Origin: an uncultured Chthonomonas sp.
GTDB lineage: Bacteria > Armatimonadota > Chthonomonadetes > Chthonomonadales > CAJBBX01
DNA: 64,000 nucleotides
Assembly (NCBI GenBank): GCA_903885605.1
Contig: CAISJD010000137.1
Location: forward strand, 1-64,000
Direction: 5' to 3'
Below are positions 1 to 7,461 of the stretch, one piece after another (the first letter of the stretch is position 1; the number at the start of each line of letters is the position of its first letter). The translations under genes were made by a program, and so were the position numbers. Under the pieces are notes generated by a model. That model had not been told where the DNA came from. It saw only the letters and a program-made list of their open reading frames with translations, and made no database searches.

Positions 1-5
1 CCGGA

Positions 6-25
6 CTCGGGCACGGAGGCCCGAG
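6..25. other. GC-rich hairpin at window edge
   Basis: A 7-bp inverted repeat (CTCGGGC / GCCCGAG) with a 6-nt loop lies downstream of the phage-module genes on the minus strand. It could be a weak terminator or part of an intergenic repeat. No U-tract follows, and the rest of the context is outside the window. Confidence 0.3.
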
Positions 26-63
26 CCACCGGAGAGGTTCTCACCCAGTCAGCCACCCGGCCG

Positions 64-122
64 TGCACCCGCTCACCCCTGCACCCCTTCACCCCCTCAC
101 CCCCTCACCCCCTCACCTCCTC
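64..122. repeat. C-rich tandem repeat (CACCCCCT-like units)
   Basis: About seven imperfect 7-9 nt units of the type CACCCCCT / CACCCCTG follow directly after the stop codon of the last phage-module gene. On the minus strand the array reads as repeated GTGAGGGG. It is not coding in any convincing frame. It may be a slippage-prone tract; I see no function. Confidence 0.6.
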
Positions 123-453
123 ACGCCGTCCGCCCTGCCTGCACCGTGAGGAGCACCGCGTCGGTGCGGCCCTGGTCGGTGCCTGTCACGTTGTAGGTGT
201 GGCCGCCGGTGGTGAGGCGGTCGCCACCGCGGATGTCGGCGTCGTACGGGAAGTGGAACTGCCAGAGCGTGACGCCCTCGAGGAGGCCCGAGTCGCCTCG
301 GGTGACTGACCGCTTGGGGCCGAGGCCGCAGGGGTGGGAGCCGACGGCCACCCAGCTCACCGTGAGCGGCTCCCAGCGCAGGACCTGGGCGGTTTCGGGC
401 ATCCAGCGGAGGACCTCGGCGCGCATTCGGGCGAGTTCCCGCGTGCTGAGCAT
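121..453 (-). CDS. Phage head-tail stopper-like small protein
   Basis: This 110-residue protein is the last gene of the head module within the window. Size, position directly after the connector-like gene, and a C-terminal beta-rich part (GGDRLTTGGHTYNVTG) fit a head-closure or stopper protein such as the SPP1 gp16 / DUF6093-like families. That assignment rests mainly on context. The ATG follows a good Shine-Dalgarno (GGGGAGG, 5 nt spacing), and the gene begins 12 nt after the previous stop. No catalytic motif is expected or seen. A minor tail protein is an alternative. Confidence 0.55.
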   Translation of the reverse strand: MLSTRELARMRAEVLRWMPETAQVLRWEPLTVSWVAVGSHPCGLGPKRSVTRGDSGLLEGVTLWQFHFPYDADIRGGDRLTTGGHTYNVTGTDQGRTDAVLLTVQAGRTA

Positions 454-465
454 GGTGGCCTCCCC

Positions 466-987
466 TCAGGCGCTGATGGCGACGCGCGCCCGGCGGCGCA
501 TGGCACGGGCGGCCGCGAAGAGCCGGTCGGCCGCGGCGCCGCGGGCGAAGGACTGGTCGCCGGACTTGAAGTCGTACTCGCGAGCCAGGCGTGCGGCCCA
601 GGCCTCCAGGGCGGTGGAGGCGGCGAGGTGGATGTCGTAGGTCTTGCCGAGGATGTGGATCGGTTCGTCCTGCGAGGACGCGAAGGTCCAGTGGCCCACG
701 GCGTGGTCGGACGTAGCGGGCGTGAGCGGCTGGTAGTCGGGGCCGCAGAGCTGGGCGTCGGCCTCCCAGTCCGTGAGGCCGTTCGGCGCGTAGGCATCCA
801 GCACGACGGCGGAGCCGCCGGGCAGGACGGTCTCCATGGCCATGGCGCGGAGGTAGCGGACGTCGGTGCGGGAGTGGTCGAGGAGGTCCTGCAGCTCGTC
901 GTCGCTCCAGGTCTGGTCGGCGCCGGCGGGGTCGCCGATGAGGGCGCGAAGGCGGGCGATGATCGCCTGCATGGTGGGTCTGGGCAT
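466..987 (-). CDS. Phage head-tail connector-like protein
   Basis: This 173-residue protein has an N-terminal helical region (QAIIARLRALIGDP, then WSDDELQDLLDHSR) typical of gp6/gp15-type head-tail adaptors that dock under the portal. A C-terminal helical part (TALEAWAARLAREYDFKSG) follows. The start at 987 is set by GAAAGGAGACC, 6-7 nt upstream; the longer reading frame upstream lacks such a site. It lies between the capsid gene and the stopper-like gene, the normal order for siphovirus and GTA head modules. Family call by pattern and context; no search was run. Confidence 0.6.
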   Translation of the reverse strand: MPRPTMQAIIARLRALIGDPAGADQTWSDDELQDLLDHSRTDVRYLRAMAMETVLPGGSAVVLDAYAPNGLTDWEADAQLCGPDYQPLTPATSDHAVGHWTFASSQDEPIHILGKTYDIHLAASTALEAWAARLAREYDFKSGDQSFARGAAADRLFAAARAMRRRARVAISA

Positions 988-1053
988 GTTCGGTCTCCTT
1001 TCGAGGCTGCGGGCCGGTCCGGCGCAGCGGGCACGCCGGACCGGCCCCAAGGG

Positions 1054-1911
1054 CTACGAGGAGGGCTTGTTGGCCGTGAGCAGGGCGAGGGCCGTGGGGC
1101 GCACGACCTTGGCGCCGTAGAGGTGGAGGCCCTTCACGGCGTCGGCGAAGCGGCGCTCGACGCGGTAGGCCTCCAGCTTGCGGAGCTGCCCGGCGAAGGT
1201 CCAGGCCTGCGGGACGCCGGCGAGGATCTTGTACTTGGCGCCGGAGGTGTTGGGCACGCTGTTGCTGACCAGCACCTGGAAGCCGGCCGCCTGGCCGACG
1301 ACGCCGTTCATGAGGACGGAGGTCGCCATGGGCGTCACCTGCTTGACGAAGCGGTCATCCTTCTGCAGGAGGCCGTGGGCCCAGGGCGGGAGGACCACCC
1401 AGCGGCCGGTGCGCGGCACGTTGTTCTCGTCCAGCAGGACGCAGAGGTCGACCAGGCGCTCGTAGAGGCTGGTGGCCGTGGGCGTGATCGGCGAGGCGTC
1501 GGAGCCGATGCTCGTGGCCGACGAGACGTCGGTATAGAGCGCGGCGGCGAAGCTGTCGGCGTCGTCGTTGAGGGCGTAGGCCGCCTCGTCCATGGCGGCA
1601 TCCATCACCTTGGGATGCTGCTGGGCGGCGTCCAGGTCGTCGACCTGGAAGTTGAAGCTCCGGGCGCGGCTGATGAGCAGCGTGGTCTGGCTGTCGCTCA
1701 GGGCCTGCGGCGCGGAGAGGTCCACGTTGCGCGTGTAGTCGCTGACGGTGACGGCGCCGATCCAGTTGATGCGGACGGTGTCGCCCTTCTCGCGGATGTC
1801 GCCCTGGAAGTCGCGGTTCATGACGCCGGGCTGCGTGTAGACCTGCACGCGGTGGAGGCTCTGGAGCAGGCGGGCGGCCCAGACCTCGGGGATGAAGTTG
1901 TCGAGTGCCAA
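1054..1911 (-). CDS. Phage major capsid protein (P22/HK97-fold type)
   Basis: The 285-residue product starts with MALDNFIPEVWAARLLQSLH, has the RDFQGDIREKGDTVRI segment and a region rich in alternating helices and strands (FNFQVDDLDAAQQHPKVMDA). This resembles P22 coat-like major capsid proteins of tailed phages, which form the icosahedral shell on a scaffold. No protease-type delta domain is visible at the N-terminus. The gene follows the scaffold-like gene by 33 nt and has an AGGAGA-type Shine-Dalgarno (GAGAGGAGAAGC). The reading frame is intact with no stop or frameshift, so the protein may still be made. Confidence 0.75.
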   Translation of the reverse strand: MALDNFIPEVWAARLLQSLHRVQVYTQPGVMNRDFQGDIREKGDTVRINWIGAVTVSDYTRNVDLSAPQALSDSQTTLLISRARSFNFQVDDLDAAQQHPKVMDAAMDEAAYALNDDADSFAAALYTDVSSATSIGSDASPITPTATSLYERLVDLCVLLDENNVPRTGRWVVLPPWAHGLLQKDDRFVKQVTPMATSVLMNGVVGQAAGFQVLVSNSVPNTSGAKYKILAGVPQAWTFAGQLRKLEAYRVERRFADAVKGLHLYGAKVVRPTALALLTANKPSS

Positions 1912-1944
1912 GTTGCTTCTCCTCTCTTCGGATGGTTGACGGGG

Positions 1945-2343
1945 CTAGCCGCGCAGTGCGATCTGCACGGCGTCCCAGTCGGCGTTGATCTCATCGGCGG
2001 TCATGCGGCGCACGTCGTCGCGGGTGAGGCGGCGGCGGGACGCGGCGGGGTTGGCGGCGGTGGCGGGCTCGGAGGTCCGGCCGGCCAGCCACGGGCGCTT
2101 GCGGGCCATGTCGGCCAGCAGCGCGGGGAGGTTGACGGGCCGGCCGTCGTCGCCGGTCTGCACCGCGGCGCGGTCGAGCAGGCGGACGGCGGCGTCCTCG
2201 TCCACGAGGCCCAGTTCGCGGGCCGCGCGGGCGGCCTCGGCGGCGAAGAGGGCCTCGCGGAGCTGAACCTGCAGGTCGGCCTCGCGGGCCAGCGCCGCGG
2301 CGAGGGCCTCGTCGGCGGCGGGCGGGGGTGCGGCATCGGGCAT
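1945..2343 (-). CDS. Phage scaffold-like protein
   Basis: This 132-residue, Ala/Arg/Asp-rich, mostly helical protein has an N-terminal coiled-coil-prone stretch (LAREADLQVQLREALFAAEA) and a charged C-terminus ending DEINADWDAVQIALRG. It precedes the capsid gene, where scaffolding proteins normally lie. The frame stays open further upstream, but the ATG at 2343 has AAAGGAG with 7-8 nt spacing and is preferred. A short basic C-terminal segment (RRRLTRDDVRR) could contact the coat protein. The role is inferred from composition and position. Confidence 0.55.
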   Translation of the reverse strand: MPDAAPPPAADEALAAALAREADLQVQLREALFAAEAARAARELGLVDEDAAVRLLDRAAVQTGDDGRPVNLPALLADMARKRPWLAGRTSEPATAANPAASRRRLTRDDVRRMTADEINADWDAVQIALRG

Positions 2344-2376
2344 GGGAAGGCTCCTTTCCGGGAGGAATGGGACGGA

Positions 2377-2416
2377 CACACGGACGAACACGGACCGGCA
2401 CGGACGAACACGGACA
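2377..2416. repeat. Dispersed ACACGGAC repeat, copy 1
   Basis: Four spaced units of the ACACGGAC / CACGGAC type fill the gap between the scaffold-like gene and the 114-residue protein upstream of it. The same unit recurs at 13307-13332 and 24477-24560. It lies in a non-coding gap inside the otherwise tightly packed phage module. Confidence 0.7.
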
Positions 2417-2428
2417 GAGGGGCGGGTT

Positions 2429-2773
2429 CTAGATGCCCGGCTCGCGGAGGGCCATGAGGGCTCGGGTCTGGGCCCAGCTCCAGGGCAGGCCCACACGGGC
2501 GTCGGCTCCGGGCTCGCTGTCGCTCATGTGGCGGCCGGAGGCTTCGTCGGCGATGACCCAGCGGATGGGCGCCTGGGCGGCGGCCAGGGCCGTCAGCATG
2601 GCCAGGCGCAGTGGCTCGTCGGCCACCAGGTCGGCCACGCGCCACGGTGCGCCCTGGGCGTCCAGCACGCGGGCGCCGAAGGTCGCGGCGGCCTCGGGAC
2701 CGGCGACGGCCTCGGCGAGGGCGTTGGCCCCCGGTGCGTCCTCCTCCGGCACCAGCACGGTGACACGGTGCAT
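2429..2773 (-). CDS. Small phage-module protein of unknown function
   Basis: This 114-residue protein starts MHRVTVLVPEEDAP. It is translationally coupled to the preceding LamG-like gene: the stop and this ATG overlap as TGATG, and an AGGGGAGG Shine-Dalgarno lies within the end of that gene. The sequence is mixed alpha/beta with no motif I recognise. An 85-nt gap containing the ACACGGAC repeat separates it from the scaffold-like gene downstream. By position it should be a minor virion or assembly protein. Confidence 0.55.
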   Translation of the reverse strand: MHRVTVLVPEEDAPGANALAEAVAGPEAAATFGARVLDAQGAPWRVADLVADEPLRLAMLTALAAAQAPIRWVIADEASGRHMSDSEPGADARVGLPWSWAQTRALMALREPGI

Positions 2774-3552
2774 CAGATGCCTCCCCTGGCGCGGAGCCAG
2801 GCCGCCAGGCGGGCGCGGTCCTGCAGCCCGAGGGCGCCCTGGCAGACGACGAGCGACTGCAGGTAGCCGTTGAGCGGGTAGAAGAGCGTGCCGCCCCGGT
2901 CGAGCATGCCGACGCAGCAGGTGTTGAAGAGCGCCGCGGCCACGTCGAGGTCGGCGGTGACGCCCGGCTCGGAGCCCTCCAGCGTGTTGCGGCCCACGTA
3001 GCCCGGCGTCTCGCCCTGCACCCAGATGAGCGCGTGGGGCGAGCCGACGCCGACATCCGGCCCGGCGCACTGCTTCGACGTGCCGCAGACGCGGAGCTGG
3101 AACGCGCGGCCCAGGTCGGTGAGGCCCGCGAAGGCGTAGTAGTCGGAGGCCGACAGCGTCCTGCCGAGCCCGAGTACCGAGCCGAACGATCCCGTGGCCG
3201 AGGGCCGGAAGAGCGCCGCCACGGTGAAGGGCGTGTCGGTCCCGGTGAGGAGCGGGGCCAGCCCGTCGACGCGGAGGCAGTCGTCCACCGCGAAGAAGAC
3301 GCCGGGACGGCCGCTGGGCGAGATGGCCCCGCCGCCGGTGAGCTGCGTCTTGTAGGTGGGCCGGGCGGCCGGCGAGCCCTGGACGGCGGCGGAGACGACG
3401 CCCGCGCCGCTCCAGTCGGCCCAGCCGGCCACCGAGGCGCCGTCGGCCGTGCCGTCCAGCGCGGCGGCGTCAAGCCAGAGGACCACGCCGGGGAGGCTGC
3501 GCGGCGTCCAGGAGCTACGGGCGCAGAGCAGCGTGAGGAGCGCGGCGCTCAC
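2773..3552 (-). CDS. LamG/concanavalin-like protein in phage head module
   Basis: This 259-residue protein begins with a GTG at 3552 that overlaps the upstream stop as GTGA. Its core has the pattern of concanavalin A-like (LamG) domains: GVVLWLDAAALDG near the start, WADWSG, TPFTVAALFRPS, a DYYAFAGLTDLGRAFQLRV strand region, and a C-terminal helix QDRARLAAWLRARGG. LamG-like domains bind carbohydrates or act as structural spacers in phage fibre and decoration proteins. It has several cysteines. Finding it between portal and scaffold genes is unusual, because tail-tip or decoration functions are usually encoded later. Virion decoration or receptor binding is an inference. Confidence 0.6.
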   Translation of the reverse strand: MSAALLTLLCARSSWTPRSLPGVVLWLDAAALDGTADGASVAGWADWSGAGVVSAAVQGSPAARPTYKTQLTGGGAISPSGRPGVFFAVDDCLRVDGLAPLLTGTDTPFTVAALFRPSATGSFGSVLGLGRTLSASDYYAFAGLTDLGRAFQLRVCGTSKQCAGPDVGVGSPHALIWVQGETPGYVGRNTLEGSEPGVTADLDVAAALFNTCCVGMLDRGGTLFYPLNGYLQSLVVCQGALGLQDRARLAAWLRARGGI

Positions 3553-3893
3553 AGCTGCCTCGCGTGGAGCTGGACCGTGCGCTCGGCGGCCTGGGCGACG
3601 GGCGTCGCCGAGGTCCCGCTGCGGACGCGGAGGTAGCGGACGCGGGCGAAGTCGGCGGGCGGGAGCAGGACGCAGCGGCCGGCGGCGGCCTTGACGGTGT
3701 ACTCCGTGCCGTCGGCGGAGTGGAGGTTCATCCAGCCGCCGAGGCCGTCGCCCACCTGGAAGGTGAGGTCGGCGGCGGTCCAGGCCGAGGGCAGGCCGAT
3801 CATGAGGACCGTGGCGCCGCCCGTGTCGACATCGGCGCTGACGCTCTGGCCCGAGGCGATGACCGCCGGGAAGAGCACGAACTTGGAGACCAT
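3549..3893 (-). CDS. Small beta-rich phage-module protein
   Basis: This 114-residue protein, MVSKFVLFPAVIASGQ..., is strongly beta-rich (TFQVGDGLGGWMNLHS, ARVRYLRVRSGTSATPV) and ends at a GTGA overlap with the LamG-like gene, so the two are translationally coupled. A GAAAGGAGCG site lies about 8 nt before the ATG. The pattern is seen in small phage structural proteins of unknown role. Decoration or fibre-attachment protein is a guess from its partner gene. Confidence 0.55.
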   Translation of the reverse strand: MVSKFVLFPAVIASGQSVSADVDTGGATVLMIGLPSAWTAADLTFQVGDGLGGWMNLHSADGTEYTVKAAAGRCVLLPPADFARVRYLRVRSGTSATPVAQAAERTVQLHARQL

Positions 3894-3907
3894 ACGGGTC
3901 GCTCCTT

Positions 3908-4126
3908 TCAGGCGCCGCGAAGGGCGCGGAGGTCGGCTTCGACGGGCGCCCAGAGGGCCTTGAGGGTCTGGACCTGGGCGGCCAGGGCGGGGTCCATCTG
4001 CATGGCGGCCTCGCCGCGGGCGCGGAGGACCGGGTCCGCCACGGCGGCGTCCAGGGCGCGCTTGAAGAGGTCCCAGTCGATCATGAGCCGGGCCACGAGG
4101 CCCAGCTTGCGCAGGATGCTTCTCAT
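3908..4126 (-). CDS. Small helical phage-module protein
   Basis: This 72-residue, mostly helical protein starts MRSILRKLGLVARLM and has a strong GGAGGAGAG Shine-Dalgarno directly before the ATG. It follows the portal stop by 12 nt. I do not recognise a family; its amphipathic helices and small size suggest an assembly or structural accessory. Confidence 0.5.
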   Translation of the reverse strand: MRSILRKLGLVARLMIDWDLFKRALDAAVADPVLRARGEAAMQMDPALAAQVQTLKALWAPVEADLRALRGA

Positions 4127-4138
4127 CTCTCCTCCTTC

Positions 4139-5359
4139 TCAGGTCGTGGCGGCGTCGGGCGTGTCGTCCTCGGGCAGCGGGTCGGGCCAGTGGAGCCGCA
4201 CGCCCAGGCGGCCGGTCGGCAGGCCGGGGGCCAGGGCATCGGCGGCCACGGTGAGCGCGGCCAGCGAGACCCGGCGGACGAGGTCGCCGTAGAGCAGCCG
4301 CTTGGTCATGGTCTTGTCCAGCAGCGGGCGGTAGAGGATCCTCAGGGCCGAGCCCGAGAGGCGTCCCATGCCGTCCATCCGGCTTCCGGTGGCCTCGGGC
4401 ACGCGGGTGATCTCGTGCAGGGCCTCCTTGAGGCGGGTGAACATGGAGAGCGACGCCGAGAGGTCGCCGCGCATCTCCAGGCTCCCCACGGAGCAGTCGG
4501 GCGAGGGCAGGAAGAGGATGCCGTCCTGCTCCAGGTCCAGGTCGGTGCGCCGGGCGCCGGTGATCCAGAGCCTCGGGAAGGCGTGGAGCCGCAGGATGCG
4601 GGCCATGCTCCCCATGACCTTCTCCAGGTCGCCGCAGAGCTGGAGGACATCGGGCTCCAGGTCGCTGACGCCCCAGTAGGCGTTCGGCGCGGGCAGGTTC
4701 TGGCAGGCGACGAGCGGAGGCCACGGATAGGGCCACGCCCGCACCGACCTCGAGGCCCAGCCGCCTCCGCCGGACGGCCTCTCCATGTCGCGCTCCACCC
4801 AGCGCGCGCCGGCCGGGTCGAGGCACCAGGCGCGGTCGGCCCGGGCCGCATCGCCCTCGGTCCAGCAGACCCGGTATCCGTCGATGCGCTCCACGTCATC
4901 GGCGGCGGATCGGACCCAGACGGCCCGCGGGTCCGGCGCGATGATGCGCGGCAGGCCCTCCTCGGCGCCCTGCGGGGCCTCGCGGCTGATGCGTGCGAAG
5001 GCCTGCCCGCAGACGGCGCCCGCCACGGCGAGCCGGTGCAGGAAGAGGTCCTTGTGGTTGGCCAGCCAGACGCGGTCCAGCAGCGCCTGGGCCTCGGTGA
5101 GCGCGGCGGCATCCTCGGCCGCGCCGGGCGCCATGACGGCCTCGATGCCCAGGCCGCGGCCCACGAGGAAGCCGACGCCGGCGTCCACGATGAGGCGTGC
5201 GAAGCTGAGGCGCACGTTGTCGTCGTGGCCCCAGCGGTCGACGGCCAGCGGCCGATCCGCGCGGCCGTAGTAGGCCTCCCAGGCGCGGTCCATGGCCGAC
5301 CGGTGGGCCAGCTCCTCCCAGCCGGGCGGGGCGCCCGGGTCCCACAGCTGCTTGCTCAA
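4139..5359 (-). CDS. Phage portal protein (SPP1 gp6-like)
   Basis: This 406-residue protein has the features of SPP1 gp6-type portals: N-terminal LWDPGAPPGWEELAHR, a stem/wing region with NVRLSFARLIVDAGVGFLVG and IIAPDPRAVWV, and a late segment EITRVPEATGSR, RLSGSALRILYRPLLDKTM, equivalent to the crown entry. Portals form the dodecameric DNA channel that binds terminase. The start is TTG at 5359, chosen because GGAAAGGAGGGG ends 6-7 nt upstream; the ATG ten codons earlier has no such site. The protein is slightly shorter than SPP1 gp6. No terminase gene precedes it. Confidence 0.75.
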   Translation of the reverse strand: MSKQLWDPGAPPGWEELAHRSAMDRAWEAYYGRADRPLAVDRWGHDDNVRLSFARLIVDAGVGFLVGRGLGIEAVMAPGAAEDAAALTEAQALLDRVWLANHKDLFLHRLAVAGAVCGQAFARISREAPQGAEEGLPRIIAPDPRAVWVRSAADDVERIDGYRVCWTEGDAARADRAWCLDPAGARWVERDMERPSGGGGWASRSVRAWPYPWPPLVACQNLPAPNAYWGVSDLEPDVLQLCGDLEKVMGSMARILRLHAFPRLWITGARRTDLDLEQDGILFLPSPDCSVGSLEMRGDLSASLSMFTRLKEALHEITRVPEATGSRMDGMGRLSGSALRILYRPLLDKTMTKRLLYGDLVRRVSLAALTVAADALAPGLPTGRLGVRLHWPDPLPEDDTPDAATT

Positions 5360-5386
5360 GTTGCCCCTCCTTTCCGGGCAGACGCG

Positions 5387-5425
5387 CAAAAGGGGACCGC
5401 CTCCCGGTTGGGAAGCGGCCCCCTT
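5387..5425 (-). terminator. Intrinsic terminator between DUF3467 gene and portal
   Basis: A 16-bp stem (arms 5390-5405 and 5410-5425, two G-T-type mismatches) is followed on the minus strand by TTTT at 5388-5391. It ends the DUF3467 transcript and lies about 30 nt before the portal start codon, so it also insulates or attenuates the phage module. Confidence 0.7.
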
Positions 5426-5463
5426 GATGGGTCGTCTGTGTCCTGTCGGTTCAGGCTTCGGCG

Positions 5464-5784
5464 CTACACCTCGCCGGCCATGTCGTCCTGCACGCCCAAA
5501 TCCTTGTAGAGCCCCTCGGGCAGGATGATGGTGCCGATGCGGCGCTCATACTCCTGCACGTTCTTGCGGAGCAGCAGGGCCATGATCTTGGCGTGCTGCG
5601 GGCTCATGCGGACCCGCACGGTCGTCTGCGGCGGCCGGTCCTGCGCCTGCATGACGCCGAAGTCCAGCGTAAATCCGTAGACATTTGTCATAAAGTTCAC
5701 GGAGTCTGCGTAGAACTCCGGGGTTTCGTCCATATCCTCAAACTCCACATCGCCCTCCGTGGACCCGTCTGTCGTGTCGTCCAA
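5464..5784 (-). CDS. DUF3467 family protein
   Basis: This protein of about 106 residues contains the DUF3467 pattern: an N-terminal FYADSVNFMTNVYGFTLDFG strand pair, then TTVRVRMSPQHAKIMALLLR and NVQEYERRIG. DUF3467 proteins are small, widespread and of unknown function. The TTG at 5784 is chosen because GGAGGGG lies 5-6 nt upstream; a later ATG at DMDETPEF is possible. The acidic N-terminal tail (DDTTDGSTEGDVEFEDMDE) is probably disordered. The gene has its own terminator and probably belongs to the chromosome rather than to the phage module. Confidence 0.7.
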   Translation of the reverse strand: MDDTTDGSTEGDVEFEDMDETPEFYADSVNFMTNVYGFTLDFGVMQAQDRPPQTTVRVRMSPQHAKIMALLLRKNVQEYERRIGTIILPEGLYKDLGVQDDMAGEV

Positions 5785-5882
5785 CGAGACCCCTCCAATA
5801 TATAGCCCGTGGCGGAGGCCCAATATCAACAAGCCGGCCGAAAATCGCCCCAAAATCGCGTCCGGCGGCCTGTTTTGGGCCT

Positions 5883-7433
5883 CTAGCCTGCCAAAGCGAC
5901 CGCCGCCTGGGCCGCAAGGGCGTCCAGGATGCGGGCGTGGTCCTGCGAAAAGATTTCGTGTTCCTCGCCTAAAACCTGGATGGCTCCGACCACTTTTCCG
6001 TGGAGTTTCATGGGTGAGATGACCGCGCGGGTGGCCGTCGACCTGACCTCTGATTCGTCGTAGACCGTCCCATCCTCCTCCACGGTGATGTTGACCGTCG
6101 AGGTGGCGGTGGCCGCCGCGAAGTCGTCGAAGATGATGGTCTTGCCCGACCGGAGCACCTGGCTCTGCGCCCCCATGCCCTCCGGTTGCAGCTCGATGGG
6201 CGGCAGTTCCGAGACGTCCATGCGCCCCTCTGTGGACCAGCCGTAGAGGCATCGGATGAGGCCGTCCTCCTGCGTGTACCGCGACACGAGGAACATGAAG
6301 CCGGGCAGCATCTGGGTGATGGCCCGGTGGAGCAGCGCGAAGATCGTCTCGGGATCCTCGGTAACCGCGAGTTCGGACGTGACCTGATGCAGCGCCTCCA
6401 TTTCGCGGCCCCGGGCTGCCAACCGGCTCTCGGCCTCGGTGCGCTCGGCCAGCTCCGCGGCCAGGCTCTGGGTGGCCCCCGTGCTGTCGATGGCCGCGCC
6501 GGCGATGGCGGCGAAGGGCATCAGCGCGTCCATATCGGCTTCGGTGATGGGCCGATCGCTGAGCAGGTTATCCACCGTGATCGCCCCGACGATGCGCTCG
6601 CCGGCCTTCAGCGGCACCGCGAGGTGGTGGTGGACGCCGGACATGGTGCCGCCTGCCGGGATGCGGTGCTCGGCCTCAAAGTCGGTTGTGAACGAGTAGG
6701 GTATCTCGCCGCGCATCAGCCGGGCAAGCGGGTACCCAGGGGTCCTGGCCAGATCGATGGACGCTCCTATGAACTCCTCCACCTGCCCTTCGCGGTTCGT
6801 GCCCCAATAGGCGCGGAGGATACAGGTCGGCGAGTCGTAGAGGAAAACGGCGCCCCGGTCGAACCCGCAGACGGTGGTCACCGCCCCGTGGACGATCTGC
6901 AGCACGGTGCGCAGGTCCCGGCCGGCGTAGATGGCCGCGGCCACATCCATGACGGCTCGCAGCCTGCCCATCTGGCCTTCAAGGCTTCGCGCACGCTCAG
7001 CGACCTGCTCCTCGAGATGGGCGCGGTGCCGCTCGTTCTTTTCGGTCAGCACACGCTTCTGGCGCAGCACATCGGCGAGATCGGAGGCGGCGCCCACGGC
7101 CCGCACGATGGCCTCCTTGTCGACGGGCTTGAGGAGGAAGTCATAGGCACCGTGCTGCACGGCCTCCTGGGCGGTCTCCAGCGTGGGTGCGCCCGTGATG
7201 ATGATGACCTGGGCGTCGGGTAGCTCCCGGCGGATGTCGCGCAGCAGGTCCAGGCCGCTGCCCTGGGGCATCACCACGTCCGTTACGACGATGTCGGGCC
7301 GAAGCTCCAGCGCCAGCCTGAGGCCGTCGATGGGGTTATCGCAAGATGTGACGGAATGCCCCGCCCCACGCAGGAAGTGGGACAGGGTGATACGTATCCC
7401 CGACTCGTCGTCCACCAAAAGGACATTGGACAT
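5883..7433 (-). CDS. Response regulator with two GAF domains
   Basis: This 516-residue protein has a receiver domain (residues 1-120): acidic pocket D8/D9, phospho-acceptor D52 in VVTDVVMP, T79 and K101 in LLKPVD. A coiled coil (about 125-155, EKNERHRAHLEEQVAERARS) and two GAF domains (about 160-320 and 350-515) follow. No DNA-binding, GGDEF, EAL, HD-GYP or kinase output domain is present, so it may act by binding a small ligand or a partner protein. The first GAF keeps VPLKAGERIVGAITVDN, a typical beta-strand block. No kinase gene is adjacent. It starts 28 nt after the GH106-like gene on the same strand. Confidence 0.8.
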   Translation of the reverse strand: MSNVLLVDDESGIRITLSHFLRGAGHSVTSCDNPIDGLRLALELRPDIVVTDVVMPQGSGLDLLRDIRRELPDAQVIIITGAPTLETAQEAVQHGAYDFLLKPVDKEAIVRAVGAASDLADVLRQKRVLTEKNERHRAHLEEQVAERARSLEGQMGRLRAVMDVAAAIYAGRDLRTVLQIVHGAVTTVCGFDRGAVFLYDSPTCILRAYWGTNREGQVEEFIGASIDLARTPGYPLARLMRGEIPYSFTTDFEAEHRIPAGGTMSGVHHHLAVPLKAGERIVGAITVDNLLSDRPITEADMDALMPFAAIAGAAIDSTGATQSLAAELAERTEAESRLAARGREMEALHQVTSELAVTEDPETIFALLHRAITQMLPGFMFLVSRYTQEDGLIRCLYGWSTEGRMDVSELPPIELQPEGMGAQSQVLRSGKTIIFDDFAAATATSTVNITVEEDGTVYDESEVRSTATRAVISPMKLHGKVVGAIQVLGEEHEIFSQDHARILDALAAQAAVALAG

Positions 7434-7461
7434 CGCTCTGAGCTTACCCGACGGCTCCAGA

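Noticed and set aside
334-2457. Plus-strand frame of 707 codons over the phage module
   Set aside because: It is antisense to five packed genes with good ribosome sites and is full of Gly/Arg/Val low-complexity sequence, typical of a shadow frame.
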